From Phorcus lineatus (Eukaryota > Mollusca > Gastropoda > Trochida > Trochidae): a stretch of 64,000 nt of DNA. Positions 1-30,489 of the stretch are shown here, one piece after another. Location of the stretch: the NCBI GenBank assembly GCA_921293015.1, contig OV121086.1, positions 24,848,254 to 24,912,253 on the forward strand, in the 5' to 3' direction. The position numbers and the translations under genes are program-made. How positions within the stretch are numbered: the first letter of the stretch is position 1; every line of letters starts with the position of its first letter. The notes under the pieces were generated by a model. The model had not been told where the DNA came from. It did no database searches and saw only the letters and a program-made list of their open reading frames with translations.

Positions 1-301
1 ACGACGACAAATCTTCAACATTATAGTCATATATTACACAAAACCCTCAGAAGAGTAAGAAATTAAGAGTTATCCCCTCAATAACATATTCCTTAGAACA
101 TTGACAGTGTATTACATCTTAAAAGATCAAAGTTATTCATATATCAACTCTTGTGTGAACAAAAGCAGGTTGTCATTGGGAAAACATTATGCCATAAATG
201 TGAAAGCAAGATTAATTATGTCATTACGAAAAAGCACATGTTAAAATGCTTAGAGATCAATAAAAAAACATCTATCGACAACAAATCCGAAATTTTTAAT
301 A

Positions 302-620
302 TCGACTTCTACACAGAATATTTGTGACTGAATATCTTCTCTATAAGATTGGGCAAAGTGATGATCAGCGTTGCTCGTTATATCAATGTGCAAATGAATC
401 GACTGAACACTTGTTTTACAGCTTTCTGCAAAGTGCAGTTACTTTTAGAATACGGTTTGAAAATGAAACCGATCATAACATGATTTTAATTTCTTCTCAT
501 TTATCCTTGGCGACCCCAGCGAAAGCATTCGTGTCAAGATCTTATTTACGTTTTTTAAAAACTATATGTAAATGTATGAGCAAAGGATTAGACTTTAACC
601 AGTAAAGGGAAATGATAGAG
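302..620 (+). mobile_element. LINE 3' end fragment (zinc-knuckle tail of ORF2)
   Basis: The + frame at 324-605 has the look of a non-LTR retrotransposon ORF2 C-terminus. A CSLYQCANESTEHLF stretch resembles the Cys-rich CxxC...E..eHLF motif that ends L1/Tx1-type ORF2 proteins, followed by a hydrophobic basic tail and a stop. One expected Cys is replaced by Tyr and no RT precedes it, so this is a 5'-truncated dead copy. The motif is seen; the family assignment is inference. Confidence 0.45.
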
Positions 621-1719
621 TTTCACTATTATGTTGAAAAATATGTATTTGGTAAATAAAATGAAACATTTTGAAAAAATGGACTGGCTACTTCTCAACT
701 TAATCCTTTCTATTCTGTCCCCCATCTTTCCTTTTCTTTTCATTTCTGACTTTTAATTTCTCTCATCTTTATGTTTTATTAGGTATATATAAAATAAATT
801 TACAAACGATGTACTATACCACAAACATTTTATCATTGGCATGAATAGCACACGACTCTCCACCTCGTAGAGAATATGTTACTGTAAAATCGTGGTTACT
901 TTCGTTCAATAAAACAAGACAAAAACATTCTTCCTACACCAATGTATTCGACGTAGACGATTTAACACCTAGCATGATTCACATGCTCTCAGACTCAACT
1001 CCTTCCATTTCTTTGTAATAATTCAAACTAATAATAATTAGCTTCTTATATTAGAATTGGCATCAACTTTCTTAAAATATGATGATCACACTGACTGGTA
1101 ATTGAAAGAGTGGCGATCTCTCAGTTCAGCATCAGCAGTGATACACAATGCAAACTATTACTAATGTGATTCATGATATCAGTCTGGAAAGAGGAAAATC
1201 GCGAATCTTTTGGGAAATTTTGATGAGAATTGTAGTGACATCTCCGATTCACGAATGTCGAAGAAAAGAATCTTGAAAATATGGACGAATTAGTTCTGCT
1301 GCTACCGTATGAGATTCCATGTAAAGTTTAATGTCAATACCATCGCGGGAAATGATATGCGTATATCTCAACATAGATATTCACCAATCTCACCTCCTTT
1401 ACTAGTCATAGTGTAAATAACTGATAAATATACGGATCTTATGATTTTACGGTTCTGAACGTATGTTTTAAATTACTGAGGCAGGGTCTCTAATCACGCG
1501 TGGCGGATTGTGACGGAATCAAGAACATGTTTTTAAATGTTTTGCAAATATGCAAATTTTTACCAGTTTTACTCGTGAAAGCGCATCAATAATCGAGCGC
1601 AAAAGGCCTAGATGGGAAAAATTTAGTTATTCCAACATATGTTAGAACTATACAATTTGATCGAATTATAACAATACAAAACGCCGGAAAGTATTTTATC
1701 GCTATTTCCGTGAGTACAA
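621..1719. other. AT-rich stretch, nothing recognised
   Basis: No open frame with coding character, no RNA gene and no clear repeat were seen here on either strand. Confidence 0.5.
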
Positions 1720-1882
1720 GCTGGGAAAGCTTTTTCCTCGTCATGTGATCTGCCGCATGTATCTTTTACAGCTAATCTTTCGATGTTTACAAGTTTTTCC
1801 TCGTCACGTGATCTGCCGCATGCTCCAATACAGCTAATCTTCCTCCGTTTACAAGTTTTCCTCGTCACGTGATCTACAACAA
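1720..1882. repeat. 62-bp tandem repeat (2.5 copies) carrying E-boxes
   Basis: A unit of about 62 bp (ttcctcgtcacgtgatctgc followed by an acagctaatctt segment and gtttacaag) occurs twice plus a third partial copy. Each copy carries an E-box: CATGTG in the first and GTCACGTGAT in the second (1803-1812) and third (1864-1873). Confidence 0.75.
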
Positions 1883-2397
1883 CACCCATGTCATTCGCAT
1901 GAACCTGTTACCTGTTCTTTGATCAAGCTTCATACTAACCACAGCGAGGTAAACGTTCTCCCAAATTCACCTGCTGTTGCACAGAATACCTCGCTGATGC
2001 ATCGATTCGACCTAAAAGTGGACATTATTCATTTTTATTAAAAACCTACTATTAATCTAATAAGTTCAGTTACCTTCAACCTGGCGATGGTACTCTCACG
2101 TCGAATTGATGTATGTAGGTAAGGGCGCGGCGGGTTGTCCATATGAAACCTTCTTGTGAATTCTCCCAAGGAGCCAGTGCTTATTCTTTCCAAATTATAT
2201 CCTTTTTGAATGGAGATAAGATTTTATTGTCTTACTCATGCCGAGGATAGTTTTACTTTTTCAACGAGTATCAATATGTTTGATATCAAAAGACACGAGG
2301 GTGACATTCTATATATCATCCAAATTCATTTTTCATTTCGATTCCGTAAAAATTGTATATTTCTAAACACTGTACTACTCTCAGACTCTCAGTGCGG

Positions 2398-2490
2398 TGA
2401 TGTCATAGTTTGTGACGTCGTCATGTTTATGATGTCATAGCATTGTGATGTCATTACTTGATTATGTAAAAAAAATTGGGATGTCATAGG
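2398..2490. repeat. Cluster of TGATGTCAT-like motifs
   Basis: Four GATGTCAT motifs and one TGTGACGTCG occur within about 90 bp, spaced irregularly. These resemble CRE/ATF half-sites, but the block may simply be a decayed short tandem repeat. No gene start is nearby. Confidence 0.35.
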
Positions 2491-2612
2491 GCATTGTTCA
2501 AAATCTACTGTTAAAACGATATCTCCTAGAAACGATATCTCGATATTGCTTAATCTTTACTAAGCGATATGTCCTGTGGAACACAGTTTTGGATGATAAA
2601 ACCAAATAAAAA

Positions 2613-3965
2613 CATGGCAGGGTTGACAGTGACAGTGGAGAAGTATCTTGTTATCAGCAAGGAGGGAGAGAGGAATAGAACACAGTTGACAATGACAGTG
2701 GATAAGTATCTTGTTATCAGTAAGGAGGGAGAGAGGAATAGAACACAGTTGACAGTGACAGTGAATAAGTATCTTGTTATCAGTAAGGAGGGAGAGAGGA
2801 ATAGAACACAGTTGACAGTGACAGTGGATAAGTATCTTGTTATCAGTAATGAGGGAGAGAGAAATAGAACACAGTTGACAATGACAGTGGAGAAGTATCT
2901 AGTTATCAGTAAGGAGGGAGAGAGGAATAGAACACAGTTGACAGTGACAGTGGATAAGTATCTTGTTATCAGTAAGGAGGGAGAGAGGAGTAGAACACAG
3001 TTGACAATGACAGTGGAGAAGTATCTTGTTATCAGTAAGGAGGGAGAGAGGAATAAAACACAGGGTTGACAGTGACAGGGAAGAAGTATCTAGTTATCAA
3101 CAAGGAGGGAGAGAGGAGTAGAACACAGTTGACAATGACAGTGGATAAGTATCTTGTTATCAGTAAGGAGGGAGAGAGGAGTAGAACACATGGTTGACAA
3201 TGACAGTGGATAAGTATCTTGTTATCCGCAAGGAGGGAGAGAGGAGTAGAACACATGGTTGACAATGACAGGGAAGAAGTATCTTGTTATCAGGAAGGAG
3301 GGAGAGAGGAGTAGAACACAGTTGACAGTGACAGTGGATAAGTATCTTGTTATCAGTAAGGAGGGAGAGAGGAGTAGAACACATGGTTGACAATGACAGG
3401 GAAGAAGTATCTAGTTATCAGGAAGGAGGGAGAGAGGAGTAGAACACAGGGTTGACAATGACAGTGGATAAGTATCTTGTTATCAGTAAGGAGGGAGAGA
3501 GGAGTAGAACACAGTTGACAATGACAGTGGAGAAGTATCTAGTTATCAGTAAGGAAGGAGAGAGGAGTAGAACACAGGGTTGACAATGACAGTGGAGAAG
3601 TATCTTGTTATCAGTAAGGAGGGAGAGTGAAATAGAACACAGTTGACAATGACAGTGGAGAAGTATCTTGTTATCAGTAAGGAGGGAGAGAGGAGTAGAA
3701 CACAGGGTTGACAATGACAGTGGAGAAGTATCTAGTTATCAGTAAGGAAGGAGAGAGGATTAGAACACAGTTGACAATGACAGTGGAGAAGTATCTAGTT
3801 ATCAGTAAGGAAGGAGAGAGGATTAGAACACAGTTGACAATGACAGTGGAGAAGTATCTTGTTATCAGGAAGGAAGGAGAGAGGAGTAGAACACAGGGTT
3901 GACAATGACAGTGGAGAAGTATCTTGTTATCAGGAAGGAGGGAGAGAGGAGTAGAACCCATAATG
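2613..3965. repeat. 63-bp minisatellite, about 21 units
   Basis: The unit begins ttgacaatgacagtggagaa and ends gagtagaacacag. Most units are 63 bp. Several carry two extra bases (cagGGttgac or caTGgttgac), giving 65 bp. Because 63 is a multiple of three, frames stay open across blocks and are then broken by the 65-bp units, which explains the short repetitive ORFs on both strands. I see no evidence of coding. G/A substitutions and gg/at insertions are shared by neighbouring units, as expected from local unequal exchange. Confidence 0.93.
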
Positions 3966-5619
3966 TTGATAATGACAATCGACAATCTAGTTGTTAGTAA
4001 GTTCGAGCAAGTCCCAACCTTTCTGTTTTCTAGTCACATTATATCTTTTAGAACATATTAATGAGAGGCATATTCATCGCCTTAATCCCGATTTGCCTGC
4101 AGTGTTACGAGACCAAACCATACGAGATTGTGTGTTGCATTTAGTCATTATGGGTATGCCCCTTGAAAGACATTTTTCGATTCGTAGAATGAAGGGTGCC
4201 GAAACTTTTAGTATACACCCTAGAGAAATAAAAGGTTGATTGTGATTGCATATTTCTCAAACATTCATGGCATATTTTGTTTCATAAATGGCATATTTTG
4301 TATTACAAAGGTGTTAATTTGATTAAAGAATCAATCAGGAAAGACTGGTGTGCTACAAATTCCATTCCTCCATATCTATATTTGGTGCCAAATAGAAATT
4401 AAATTCTGGGCTTATTATAATTTCATGACCCGGTCTACTCGATAACATGAAGAAGTATCATGTTAATGAAGTGATACACTGGGATAAATGTTTTTTGGAA
4501 GCAGGACAATGAAATATTCAAATCTTTACAAAATTAGCCTTAGCTAAGTTCATAAAACAGAAAAGCCCTGTCTAAATACACCATGAATGAAATGTGCATG
4601 TCTTTAAATTGAATAAAGTTGTTCTGTTCTCTTGAAGATTTGAGCTTCCGGGCCCCTCACACGTTCAATGAAAATTGGAAAAGAACAAACTTCCATTTCC
4701 TCTCGTTTCAAGATGCCTCCTCACAGGATAACAGTTTTGAGGTTGCAGCAATGAAACTGATTGGTTGCTTTGACCGAGAATACCGCACATTCACCCAGAA
4801 GGGGGAAATAGAGCCAGTGACACTGTAGCTCATCAGTCTTTGATAATTAATGGAATATTAGATTAAAACTAACATCTGACATAAATCGTTTATAATATAC
4901 ACTAACTCTTTACCAAACATAATACATTATCTGTTGTTCAAGTGATGTCGATACAAGATTTCAGGATTCAAACGTTTTATTCAGAAGGTAAAAATAGTTT
5001 ACTAGGAATCACCTCATTGAATTTCTCTAATTGACTCAAACTTACACACTCTCAAACAGTTGCTCTCTGTCCAGAGTTCTAAAGCGATATAAAATAATTC
5101 GTAACGGCTTTGAATAAAGCCATCGGCCCTGTAGCTCATCGCGCTATATGAGTTTCAATTATCAGGCTGGGCCGCATAATCCCCATCAATGGAAAATATA
5201 ACAATAGGGGAGACGTACATTTACATTTATGAGTGAAAGTCGTACATTAATATATACTTGCAGTTATGAGAAGGGAATCGATGAGGTTTCTGTCATAGAT
5301 CAATTAGTCTTCAACAGTTCTTTTATAGCAACTTAAGTACAGGCCTCTTTGAGTTCTTATATGGGCGGAACAGAAGCCCACGATGCTTCTCCATAGGTCA
5401 TCTTTTACATTAGCCTCTGAACAAGCGCACACAGTATGAATATAATAATATTAGTGAATTAATACGTTCGTAGAAGGAACCGCAGAGTTTGTAAACACCT
5501 TCAGCTTTCATGGCCTACAAACAGCACACATCTGGACAACAAAAGTAACTGCTGACTTAAGTTGTGAAGACTTCTTAGGCCAAAAGTCCAGGCCCATCAG
5601 GTTTTACAGTAGAATTATT
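3966..5619. other. Non-genic stretch with F1 relic ends and orphan ORFs
   Basis: A + frame at 3991-4239 (containing HINERHIHRLNPDLPAVL) and another at 4619-4828 read like protein, but neither has a homologue I recognise or clear splice sites. Positions 4806-4850 and 5116-5150 match the left end of the F1 element (tagagcc... then ctgtagctcatc), so they are decayed single ends of that family. Nothing else was recognised. Confidence 0.4.
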
Positions 5620-7740
5620 CTCTTGTTTTTGGGTTGGACATACATGTTTATTTTATTCGATCGCTGAATATGTCTTACAAAACTGGAGAGTTATCTACCA
5701 GTCAGAAACTGGGTCTTATAACATGCGTTCCAAAAAAGAATAAGCCGAAACAATATCTAAAAAAATAGGAGACCTATATCCCTTTTAAATGTATCTTATA
5801 AGATAGCATCAGCTAAAATTATCAATAGAATAAAGAAAGTACTTCCAAAAATAATAAATGAGGATCAACGAGGTTTTATGATATATCGGAGAATGTACAA
5901 GAAAAATCTATGACATCATAGAATGTGCAGAATGTATGGAAATACCAGGCCTTGAACTATGCATTGACTTCGAAAAGGCTTTTGATTCGGTAGACTGGGC
6001 TTTTATACAAAATGTTCTTGAGTTTTTCAACTTCGGTCCTGAAATTAGATACTGGATATACACATTTTATAAAAATATAAATTAAAGGGTCCTGGTAAAT
6101 GGATTTTCCTCTGATTTCTTCGAAATTACACGTGGCTGTAGACAAGGGGATCCACTTTAGCCTTATTTGTTTATTATATGTGCCGAAATACTGATCATAA
6201 TGATACGCAATAATAACAGGAATCAATATAGGTGATACAGAATATCTCATTACACATTTCGCTGACGATACTTCTTTGACATTGGATGGGTCTGAAAAAT
6301 GCCTCCAAGCGACACTACAAACATTAACACAATTCGCCTCGTTCTCAGGTCTTAAAGTTAAGACAAGCAAAACACAATTTATCTGGATAAGTTCCTTAAA
6401 GCATTCAAAAAAGATACTTTTCAAAGGCTACAAACTTGACTGGACTAAGACAGAGTTTATTATTCTTGGCATAACATAAAATTTTTAAAAATGTGTTTCA
6501 TAATTTTATTTTGAAAGAGAAACCGGATAAAATCAAACGTAGAATAATAACTTATAACTGCAGTGAAAGTGGTTTCAAAGCTCCAGATATAAAAAAAAAA
6601 TCCTTTCGCAAAAAATAATTTGGGTGAAAAGACTCGTCAACTCTGATAACCATTCAAAATTAAGAAAGCTACTCAACATAAACGTATCACCAGCCCACAG
6701 TGAGTTCTACCAATATAATAAAACAACCACAATGAAGTACGTTTGCACACCGAAAACGAACGCTTTTTGGAAAGACGTTGTAAAAGCATGGGGCTGCTAT
6801 ATTGCACTGAAAAGGCAAAAGGGTAAAGGCCCAATCAGATATACTTTCTCAACCTATATGGAACGACGAAAATGTGAAAATTAATAACAAGACAATAAGT
6901 AATAAAAGAATGTAAAAATCGGGAATTGTTTTAATAAGTGATATAATTAACAGTGATGGCAAGTTTTATAACTATGCAGAACTAATTCATACATACCAAT
7001 GAAAAACAAACTTTCTTGATTACGCTGGAATCATCAACGCGGTCAAAACGTATTTAGCAAAATTCAATATTAGAGTAGAGAAAAGGGATGATTTGCCACA
7101 AATACCATATTTTCTTAAAGATAGTGCCACAAAACAAAAAGGTTGTCAAATTTATTACGATATACTACAAGAATCAGTTCAGAGTATGACTTTCCGCAAA
7201 TATAAGGAAAAGTGGGTAGGAGACCTCGAATGCTCAATAAATGAAAGTGAATGGAATCAAATAAATAAAGTGCCTTTTATTTCAAATCTAAATTCATAAT
7301 CAAGATGGTTTCAATACTCCATTCTACATAGAATTCTGCCGACAAACGGTCTTTTACTTAAGATGAAAATTAAAGATGAAAATAAATGCAGCTTTTGCGA
7401 GGAAGATAAAGAGACCATAGGTCACCTCTTCTTCGATTGTCATATTATAAAAATATATATTGAACAAAGTTAAAGAATGGATAGAGACCGGAACTAAAAC
7501 AAACAAACTTTTCAAAATGAAACATTTGCCTTGGATACCATGAATACAGAAATAGAGTACTCAACATGATAATCATTACTGTCAAGTACAACATCTTTAA
7601 AACAAAGCAAAATGGAATGAAACCAAATTTTACATACATTAATAATGACTTAAAGAAAGCATATTATATTGACAAATTCAATGCCTATTTAACTTGCAAC
7701 TATTCGAAATTTATTACTAATATTGCAGTGCTATAGCTTT
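5620..7740 (+). mobile_element. Degraded LINE, RT to C-terminus (L1/Tx1-like)
   Basis: Reading + frames in turn gives reverse transcriptase motifs in the correct order: SLLNVSYKIASAKIINRI (about 5790-5830), a DQRGF block, a DFEKAFDSVDWAF block (about 5965-6005), TRGCRQGDPL (about 6125-6160), the active site FADDTS (about 6258), and SGLKVKTSKTQF (about 6345). Linker and thumb follow, then a C-terminal CSFCEEDKETIGHLFFDCH zinc motif at about 7390-7440. Many stops and frameshifts break it, so it is a pseudogene copy. FADD plus the CxxC..HLFxxC tail fits the L1/Tx1 group. The endonuclease is missing (5' truncation). Confidence 0.8.
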
Positions 7741-7950
7741 TACAAGTGTATTTTGAAAACTGTTAAATTGAAACTTAAACTGACGTCTTTAATAGGATAA
7801 ACTATGTATGTTATATATATTGTATTGCATGATGTTATCAATTTCTGCCAAATGTGTTTAGTGTTTCTTGTATACGATGTGTTTCATATATGTAATTGTA
7901 GTGTCCATGTACAACAAAAATAAAAAATATAAAAAGCTAGTATTCTGCTC

Positions 7951-10945
7951 TGTGACCTCTGACCTCTGACCTCTGTATACTTCATACATTGACACAAGTT
8001 GTTGCATCGACTTATGACCTCTGTATACTTCATACATTGACACCAGTTGTTGCATCGACTTATGACCTCTGTATACTTCATACATTGACACCAGTTGTTG
8101 CAGCAACTTATGACCTCTGTATACTTCATACATTGACACCAGTTGTTGCAGCGACTTATGACCTCTGTATACTTCATACATTGACACCAGTTGTTGCATC
8201 GACTTATGACCTCTGTATACTTCATACATTGACACCAGTTGTTGCAGCAACTTATGACCTCTGTATACTTCATACATTGACACCAGTTGTTGCAGCGACT
8301 TATGACCTCTGTCTACTTCATACATTGACACCAGTTGTTGCAGCAACTTATGACCTCTGTCTACTTCATACATTGACACCAGTTGTTGCAGCAACTTATG
8401 ACCTCTGTATACTTCATACATTGACACCAGTTGTTGCAGCGACTTATGACCTCTGTCTACTTCATACATTGACACCAGTTGTTGCAGCGACTTATGACCT
8501 CTGTATACTTCATACATTGACACCAGTTGTTGCATCGACTTATGACCTCTGTCTACTTCATACATTGACACCAGTTGTTGCAGCGACTTATGACCTCTGT
8601 CTACTTCATACATTGACACCAGTTGTTGCATCGACTTATGACCTCTGTATACTTCATACATTGACACCAGTTGTTGCATCGACTTATGACCTCTGTATAC
8701 TTCATACATTGACACCAGTTGTTGCAGCGACTTATGACATCTGTCTACTTCATACATTGACACCATTTGTTGCAGCGACTTATGACCTCTGTATACTTCA
8801 TACATTGACACCAGTTGTTGCAGCGACTTATGACATCTGTCTACTTCATACATTGACACCATTTGTTACAGCAACTTATGACCTCTGTATACTTCATACA
8901 TTGACACCAGTTGTTGCAGCGACTTATGACATCTGTCTACTTCATACATTGACACCATTTGTTACAGCAACTTATGACCTCTGTATACTTCATACATTGA
9001 CACCAGTTGTTGCAGCAACTTATGACCTCTGTTTACTTCATACATTGACACCAGTTGTTGCAGCAACTTATGACCTCTGTCTACTTCATACATTGACACC
9101 AGTTGTTGCAGCAACTTATGACCTCTGTCTACTTCATACATTGACACCAGTTGTTGCAGCAACTTATGACCTCTGTATACTTCATACATTGACACCAGTT
9201 GTTGCAGCAACTTATGACCTCTGTCTACTTCATACATTGACACCATTTGTTGCAGCAACTTATGACCTCTGTCTACTTCATACATTGACACCAGTTGTTG
9301 CAGCAACTTATGACCTCTGTATACTTCATACATTGACACCAGTTGTTGCAGCAACTTATGACCTCTGTATACTTCATACATTGACACCAGTTGTTGCATC
9401 GACTTATGACCTCTGTATACTTCATACATTGACACCAGTTGTTGCAGCGACTTATGACATCTGTCTACTTCATACATTGACACCATTTGTTACAGCAACT
9501 TATGACCTCTGTATACTTCATACATTGACACCAGTTGTTGCAGCAACTTATGACCTCTGTCTACTTCATACATTGACACCAGTTGTTGCAGCAACTTATG
9601 ACCTCTGTATACTTCATACATTGACACCAGTTGTTGCATCGACTTATGACCTCTGTCTACTTCATACATTGACACCAGTTGTTGCATCGACTTATGACCT
9701 CTGTATACTTCATACATTGACACCAGTTGTTGCAGCGACTTATGACCTCTGTCTACTTCATACATTGACACCAGTTGTTGCAGCGACTTATGACCTCTGT
9801 ATACTTCATACATTGACACCAGTTGTTGCAGCGACTTATGACCTCTGTATACTTCATACATTGACACCAGTTGTTGCAGCGACTTATGACCTCTGTATAC
9901 TTCATACATTGACACCAGTTGTTGCAGCAACTTATGACCTCTGTATACTTCATACATTGACACCAGTTGTTGCAGCGAATTATGACCTCTGTATACTTCA
10001 TACATTGACACCAGTTGTTGCAGCGACTTATGACCTCTGTCTACTTCATACATTGACACCAGTTGTTGCATCGACTTATGACCTCTGTATACTTCATACA
10101 TTGACACCAGTTGTTGCAGCAACTTATGACCTCTGTCTACTTCATACATTGACACCATTTGTTACAGCAACTTATGACCTCTGTATACTTCATACATTGA
10201 CACCAGTTGTTACAGCAACTTATGACCTCTGTATACTTCATACATTGACACCAGTTGTTGCAGCAACTTATGACCTCTGTATACTTCATACATTGACACC
10301 AGTTGTTGCAGCGATTTATGACCTCTGTATACTTCATACATTGACACCAGTTGTTGCAGCGACTTATGACCTCTGTCTACTTCATACATTGACACCAGTT
10401 GTTGCATCGACGTATGACCTCTGTATACTTCATACATTGACACCAGTTGTTACAGCGACTTATGACCTCTGTATACTTCATACATTGACACCATGTGTTG
10501 CAGCGACGTATGACCTCTGTATACTTCATACATTGACACCAGTTGTTGCAGCAACTTATGACCTCTGTATACTTCATACATTGACACCAGTTGTTGCAGC
10601 GACTTATGACCTCTGTATAATTCATACATTGACACCAGTTGTTGCAGCGACTTATGACCTCTGTATACTTCATACATTGACACCAGTTGTTGCAGCGACT
10701 TATGACCTCTGTATACTTCATACATTGACACCAGTTGTTGCAGCGACTTATGACCTCTGTATACTTCATACATTGACACCAGTTGTTGCAGCGACTTATG
10801 ACCTCTGTATGCTTCATACATTGACACCATGTGTTGCTGCAACTTATGACCTCTGTATGCTTCATACATTGACACCAGTTTTTGCAGCAACTCATGACCT
10901 CTGTATACTTCATACATTGACACCAGTTGTTGCAGCAACTTATGA
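7951..10945. repeat. 48-bp minisatellite, about 62 units
   Basis: The unit is 48 bp (acttatgacctctgtatact, then tcatacattgacaccag and ttgttgcagcg). It starts after a 7-bp triplicate (tgacctc x3) at about 7951-7972. Variable sites are few: gca(gcg/gca/tcg), tat/tct, cagttg/catttg and gttgca/gttaca. Since 48 is 16 codons, one + frame stays open for about 1000 codons (TPVVAATYDLCILHTL-like repeat), and two - frames are open for long blocks. The + frame has no ATG in the array until near 10,800, so I read it as a satellite and not a gene. A 96-bp double unit (gacatctgtctac followed by catttgttac) recurs at about 8740-8980 and 9450-9500. Confidence 0.95.
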
Positions 10946-11399
10946 CATTATGGTTTTGTCATCAGAGTTACACATGATAGATGTTATCAAATGTTTTTAA
11001 CATATCTGAGAAAGACATTTATGTAGGTATTTGCCTCCATACTTCAGGTACCAGTAGGTTAACCCGTCCTCTGCAACGACTTTGCTGCTCTTTCATGTTC
11101 TGCTTACGTTGGATACCTCCTCTTCTGCCGTCTGGTCGATATCTTTACTGCCTTCCTGTATATTTTTAGGTATACAGTTCACCTTTTCATCAATCTGCGC
11201 CATTGAATGTTTCGTCCATGTCTTCCACCGCTTGGCTCTAAAGTGCACCAGTCTCTATCACTGGCTAATTTAAACTTTGCTGACAACCAGTCGTGTTTTG
11301 TTTGCAGCGCCTTCTTCGGCGAAATAATAAATGATAATGAATATTAGTAAGGTCAACATTATGATAATACTCAATTATTTCCTGATGGCACAGATGACA
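10946..11399. other. Unclassified unique stretch after the 48-bp array
   Basis: A C/T-rich segment (11040-11280) with short open frames but no recognisable product, promoter or repeat. Confidence 0.4.
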
Positions 11400-12500
11400 A
11401 TCTTTATACAGCAATTATTACAATAAAAATATAACATGTCAGGTTTGAAAATTAACATTCATAAGACAATTTGGCAATTTGGATTGGTACAATTGCAGGC
11501 AGGGAAGAAAACTATGTAAGAAATTGAAAATTGAATGGAATAAGGGAGAGTTTAAAGTGCTTGGAATCACAACTGGCGGATCAATGGAACGATTAGAAGA
11601 AATAAACAGATTGTTAGCAGTATGCAGAAAGATAATTTAACATTGATAGAGAAATAAAAGTTATAAAATCATTTGCCCTATCAAAATCAGTATATGGTTT
11701 CAGCTCATTGGCAAACCCTCCAGAGGAGGAATGATAAGATTGATGAAATTAGAAGAATAAAATGAAGAGATTAAAGGCTGAACGAGGTTTGGGTATGGTT
11801 GATGTAAAAACTTCTAAGCTATGAAATTATCCCTCATAGATTTTACTGCAGAAAATTCCTTTAATAGAGCTTATGTTGAAATTTTCAAAAAATGTAGATA
11901 AACTATTCAACATTGAAAAACCCTTATGAGGACGATGTTAATTTTGATCTTGAAACGGCCAATATTGATTCTATTCTTGCAGATCCTTTATGGCTCAACC
12001 TTAATTTTTCCAAAAACATATTCGATGTTATTGGGCACTTAGTTGATAAAGGTTAATTGATTGTTCTATTTGATGAATTATAGTCAACATATAGAATATG
12101 AGTTGCAGTACTAAACTATAATTTCCAACTGCATTCTTTCCTAAGATTATTCAAAAGACAAGATTCATATCTGTAACCTATCTATAAATATTTATCAAAG
12201 AAATATATTCAATCTTCCTAAAGGATCAAGAATATTTATGACAAACGTTAAGTTGGTGCTGAATGGGAAATGCATTTCAGTGACTGTACATTTGACTGAC
12301 TCATTGTCTTTAGCTTCTATGGGCTTGGCTTTTGAGATGTAAAACACCGTAATTTTCCAGTAGAGATCCTGCGTAGAATTATTGATACTGAAAAAGAATT
12401 GTTAAAAATTAATTTGACTGACAATTATTTGTGCTACTTCTGTAATGATTTCTCTGAGAGTGTCTGCTATCTTTAGGGAATGTTCTGAGACAATTAAATT
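11400..12500 (+). mobile_element. Degraded LINE fragment (RT palm to C-terminus)
   Basis: + frames give SGLKINIHKTIWQFG at about 11440, then LEWNKGEFKVLGITTGG (about 11535-11580). These match the palm/thumb stretch (SGLK...K....W....LGI) of the LINE at 5.6-7.7 kb. Near 12,410-12,460 an LTDNYLCYFCNDFSES stretch looks like the C-terminal Cys motif. Many stops are present and the FADD core is absent, so this is a 5'-truncated, decayed copy in the same orientation. Confidence 0.6.
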
Positions 12501-13110
12501 CTAGAATGATTTAGAACTCTGGCTAATCGAATTTACTTATCCGAACTCCTAGCAGTTGAGTTAATCTCATCTCTGTCTTAAAACGTATTCGTCTCTGCTG
12601 TATTCACATGAACAATCTTGACGATTGACTTGTGATTCATATGGAAACTAAAAACAATTATACTGACTAATGACTTATGCGGAAGGGGGTGTGCTATGAT
12701 TAATATTAAAACCTTTGATATTACAATGAAACTATCAACCCTCTATCCATGCAATATATTGAAGTTTGGGGCAAAAATTTTAATATATTTTATATTTATA
12801 CTCCTTTCTGGAAAGGCAGGGACAATATACAGTAAATTAATATCATTGACGAATAAAAAATAATTCTATGCACTCATGTGAATTCACAAAATAATTGACT
12901 TTGACCAAAGTTGAAATCATAAATATTTTGTAGTTTTAAACAAACATTACACTGAATAGAAAAAGTGTACTTTACAGTAGCATGTAGGATCACATCAGAG
13001 GCACATTATCCCAACTTGACACGACAAGTGCCTGAGACTGAGTGCTGATTGTACACAGTCATCTTATATCAGCCCCGTCAACGAGGAAATCTTCCGTGTT
13101 GACTCTGCTC
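12501..13110. other. AT-rich upstream region of the IL-17R-like gene
   Basis: No ORF or repeat recognised. It lies directly upstream of the TATA promoter at 13132, so it is the likely proximal regulatory region of the IL-17R-like gene. Confidence 0.4.
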
Positions 13111-13131
13111 AGCGCTTGAATGCATGTGCGT

Positions 13132-13166
13132 TATATAAGAGCCAGTGTAGCTGTGACACCTCACTC
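13132..13166 (+). promoter_or_regulatory. TATA box and initiator of the IL-17R-like gene
   Basis: TATATAAGA at 13132-13140 is followed 31 bp later by an initiator-like TCACTC with its A at 13163. That is the canonical TATA-to-start spacing. The signal-peptide ATG at 13189 follows after only about 26 nt of leader. This arrangement also argues against the in-frame ATG at 13120, which lies upstream of the TATA box. Confidence 0.6.
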
Positions 13167-13188
13167 ACACACACGAGACGCGGCCTAT

Positions 13189-30489
<17,301 letters not shown>

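Noticed and set aside
2613-3965. CRISPR-like regularly spaced repeats
   Set aside because: The units are contiguous with no unique spacers, in a eukaryotic context: a minisatellite. The same holds for the 40-, 48- and 145-bp arrays.
7858-10938. - strand repeat ORFs (VSMYEV... and MKYTEV... types, up to 334 codons)
   Set aside because: Shadow frames of the same 48-bp array, broken arbitrarily by single-base variants.
7989-11000. 1003-codon + strand ORF with a 16-residue repeat
   Set aside because: It is the translation of a 48-bp satellite and begins with TTG. No ATG occurs in frame until near 10,800, and alternative frames on - are open too.
13120-13188. In-frame upstream ATG extending the IL-17R-like exon 1
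   Set aside because: It lies 5' of the TATA box and would bury the signal peptide behind 23 residues.
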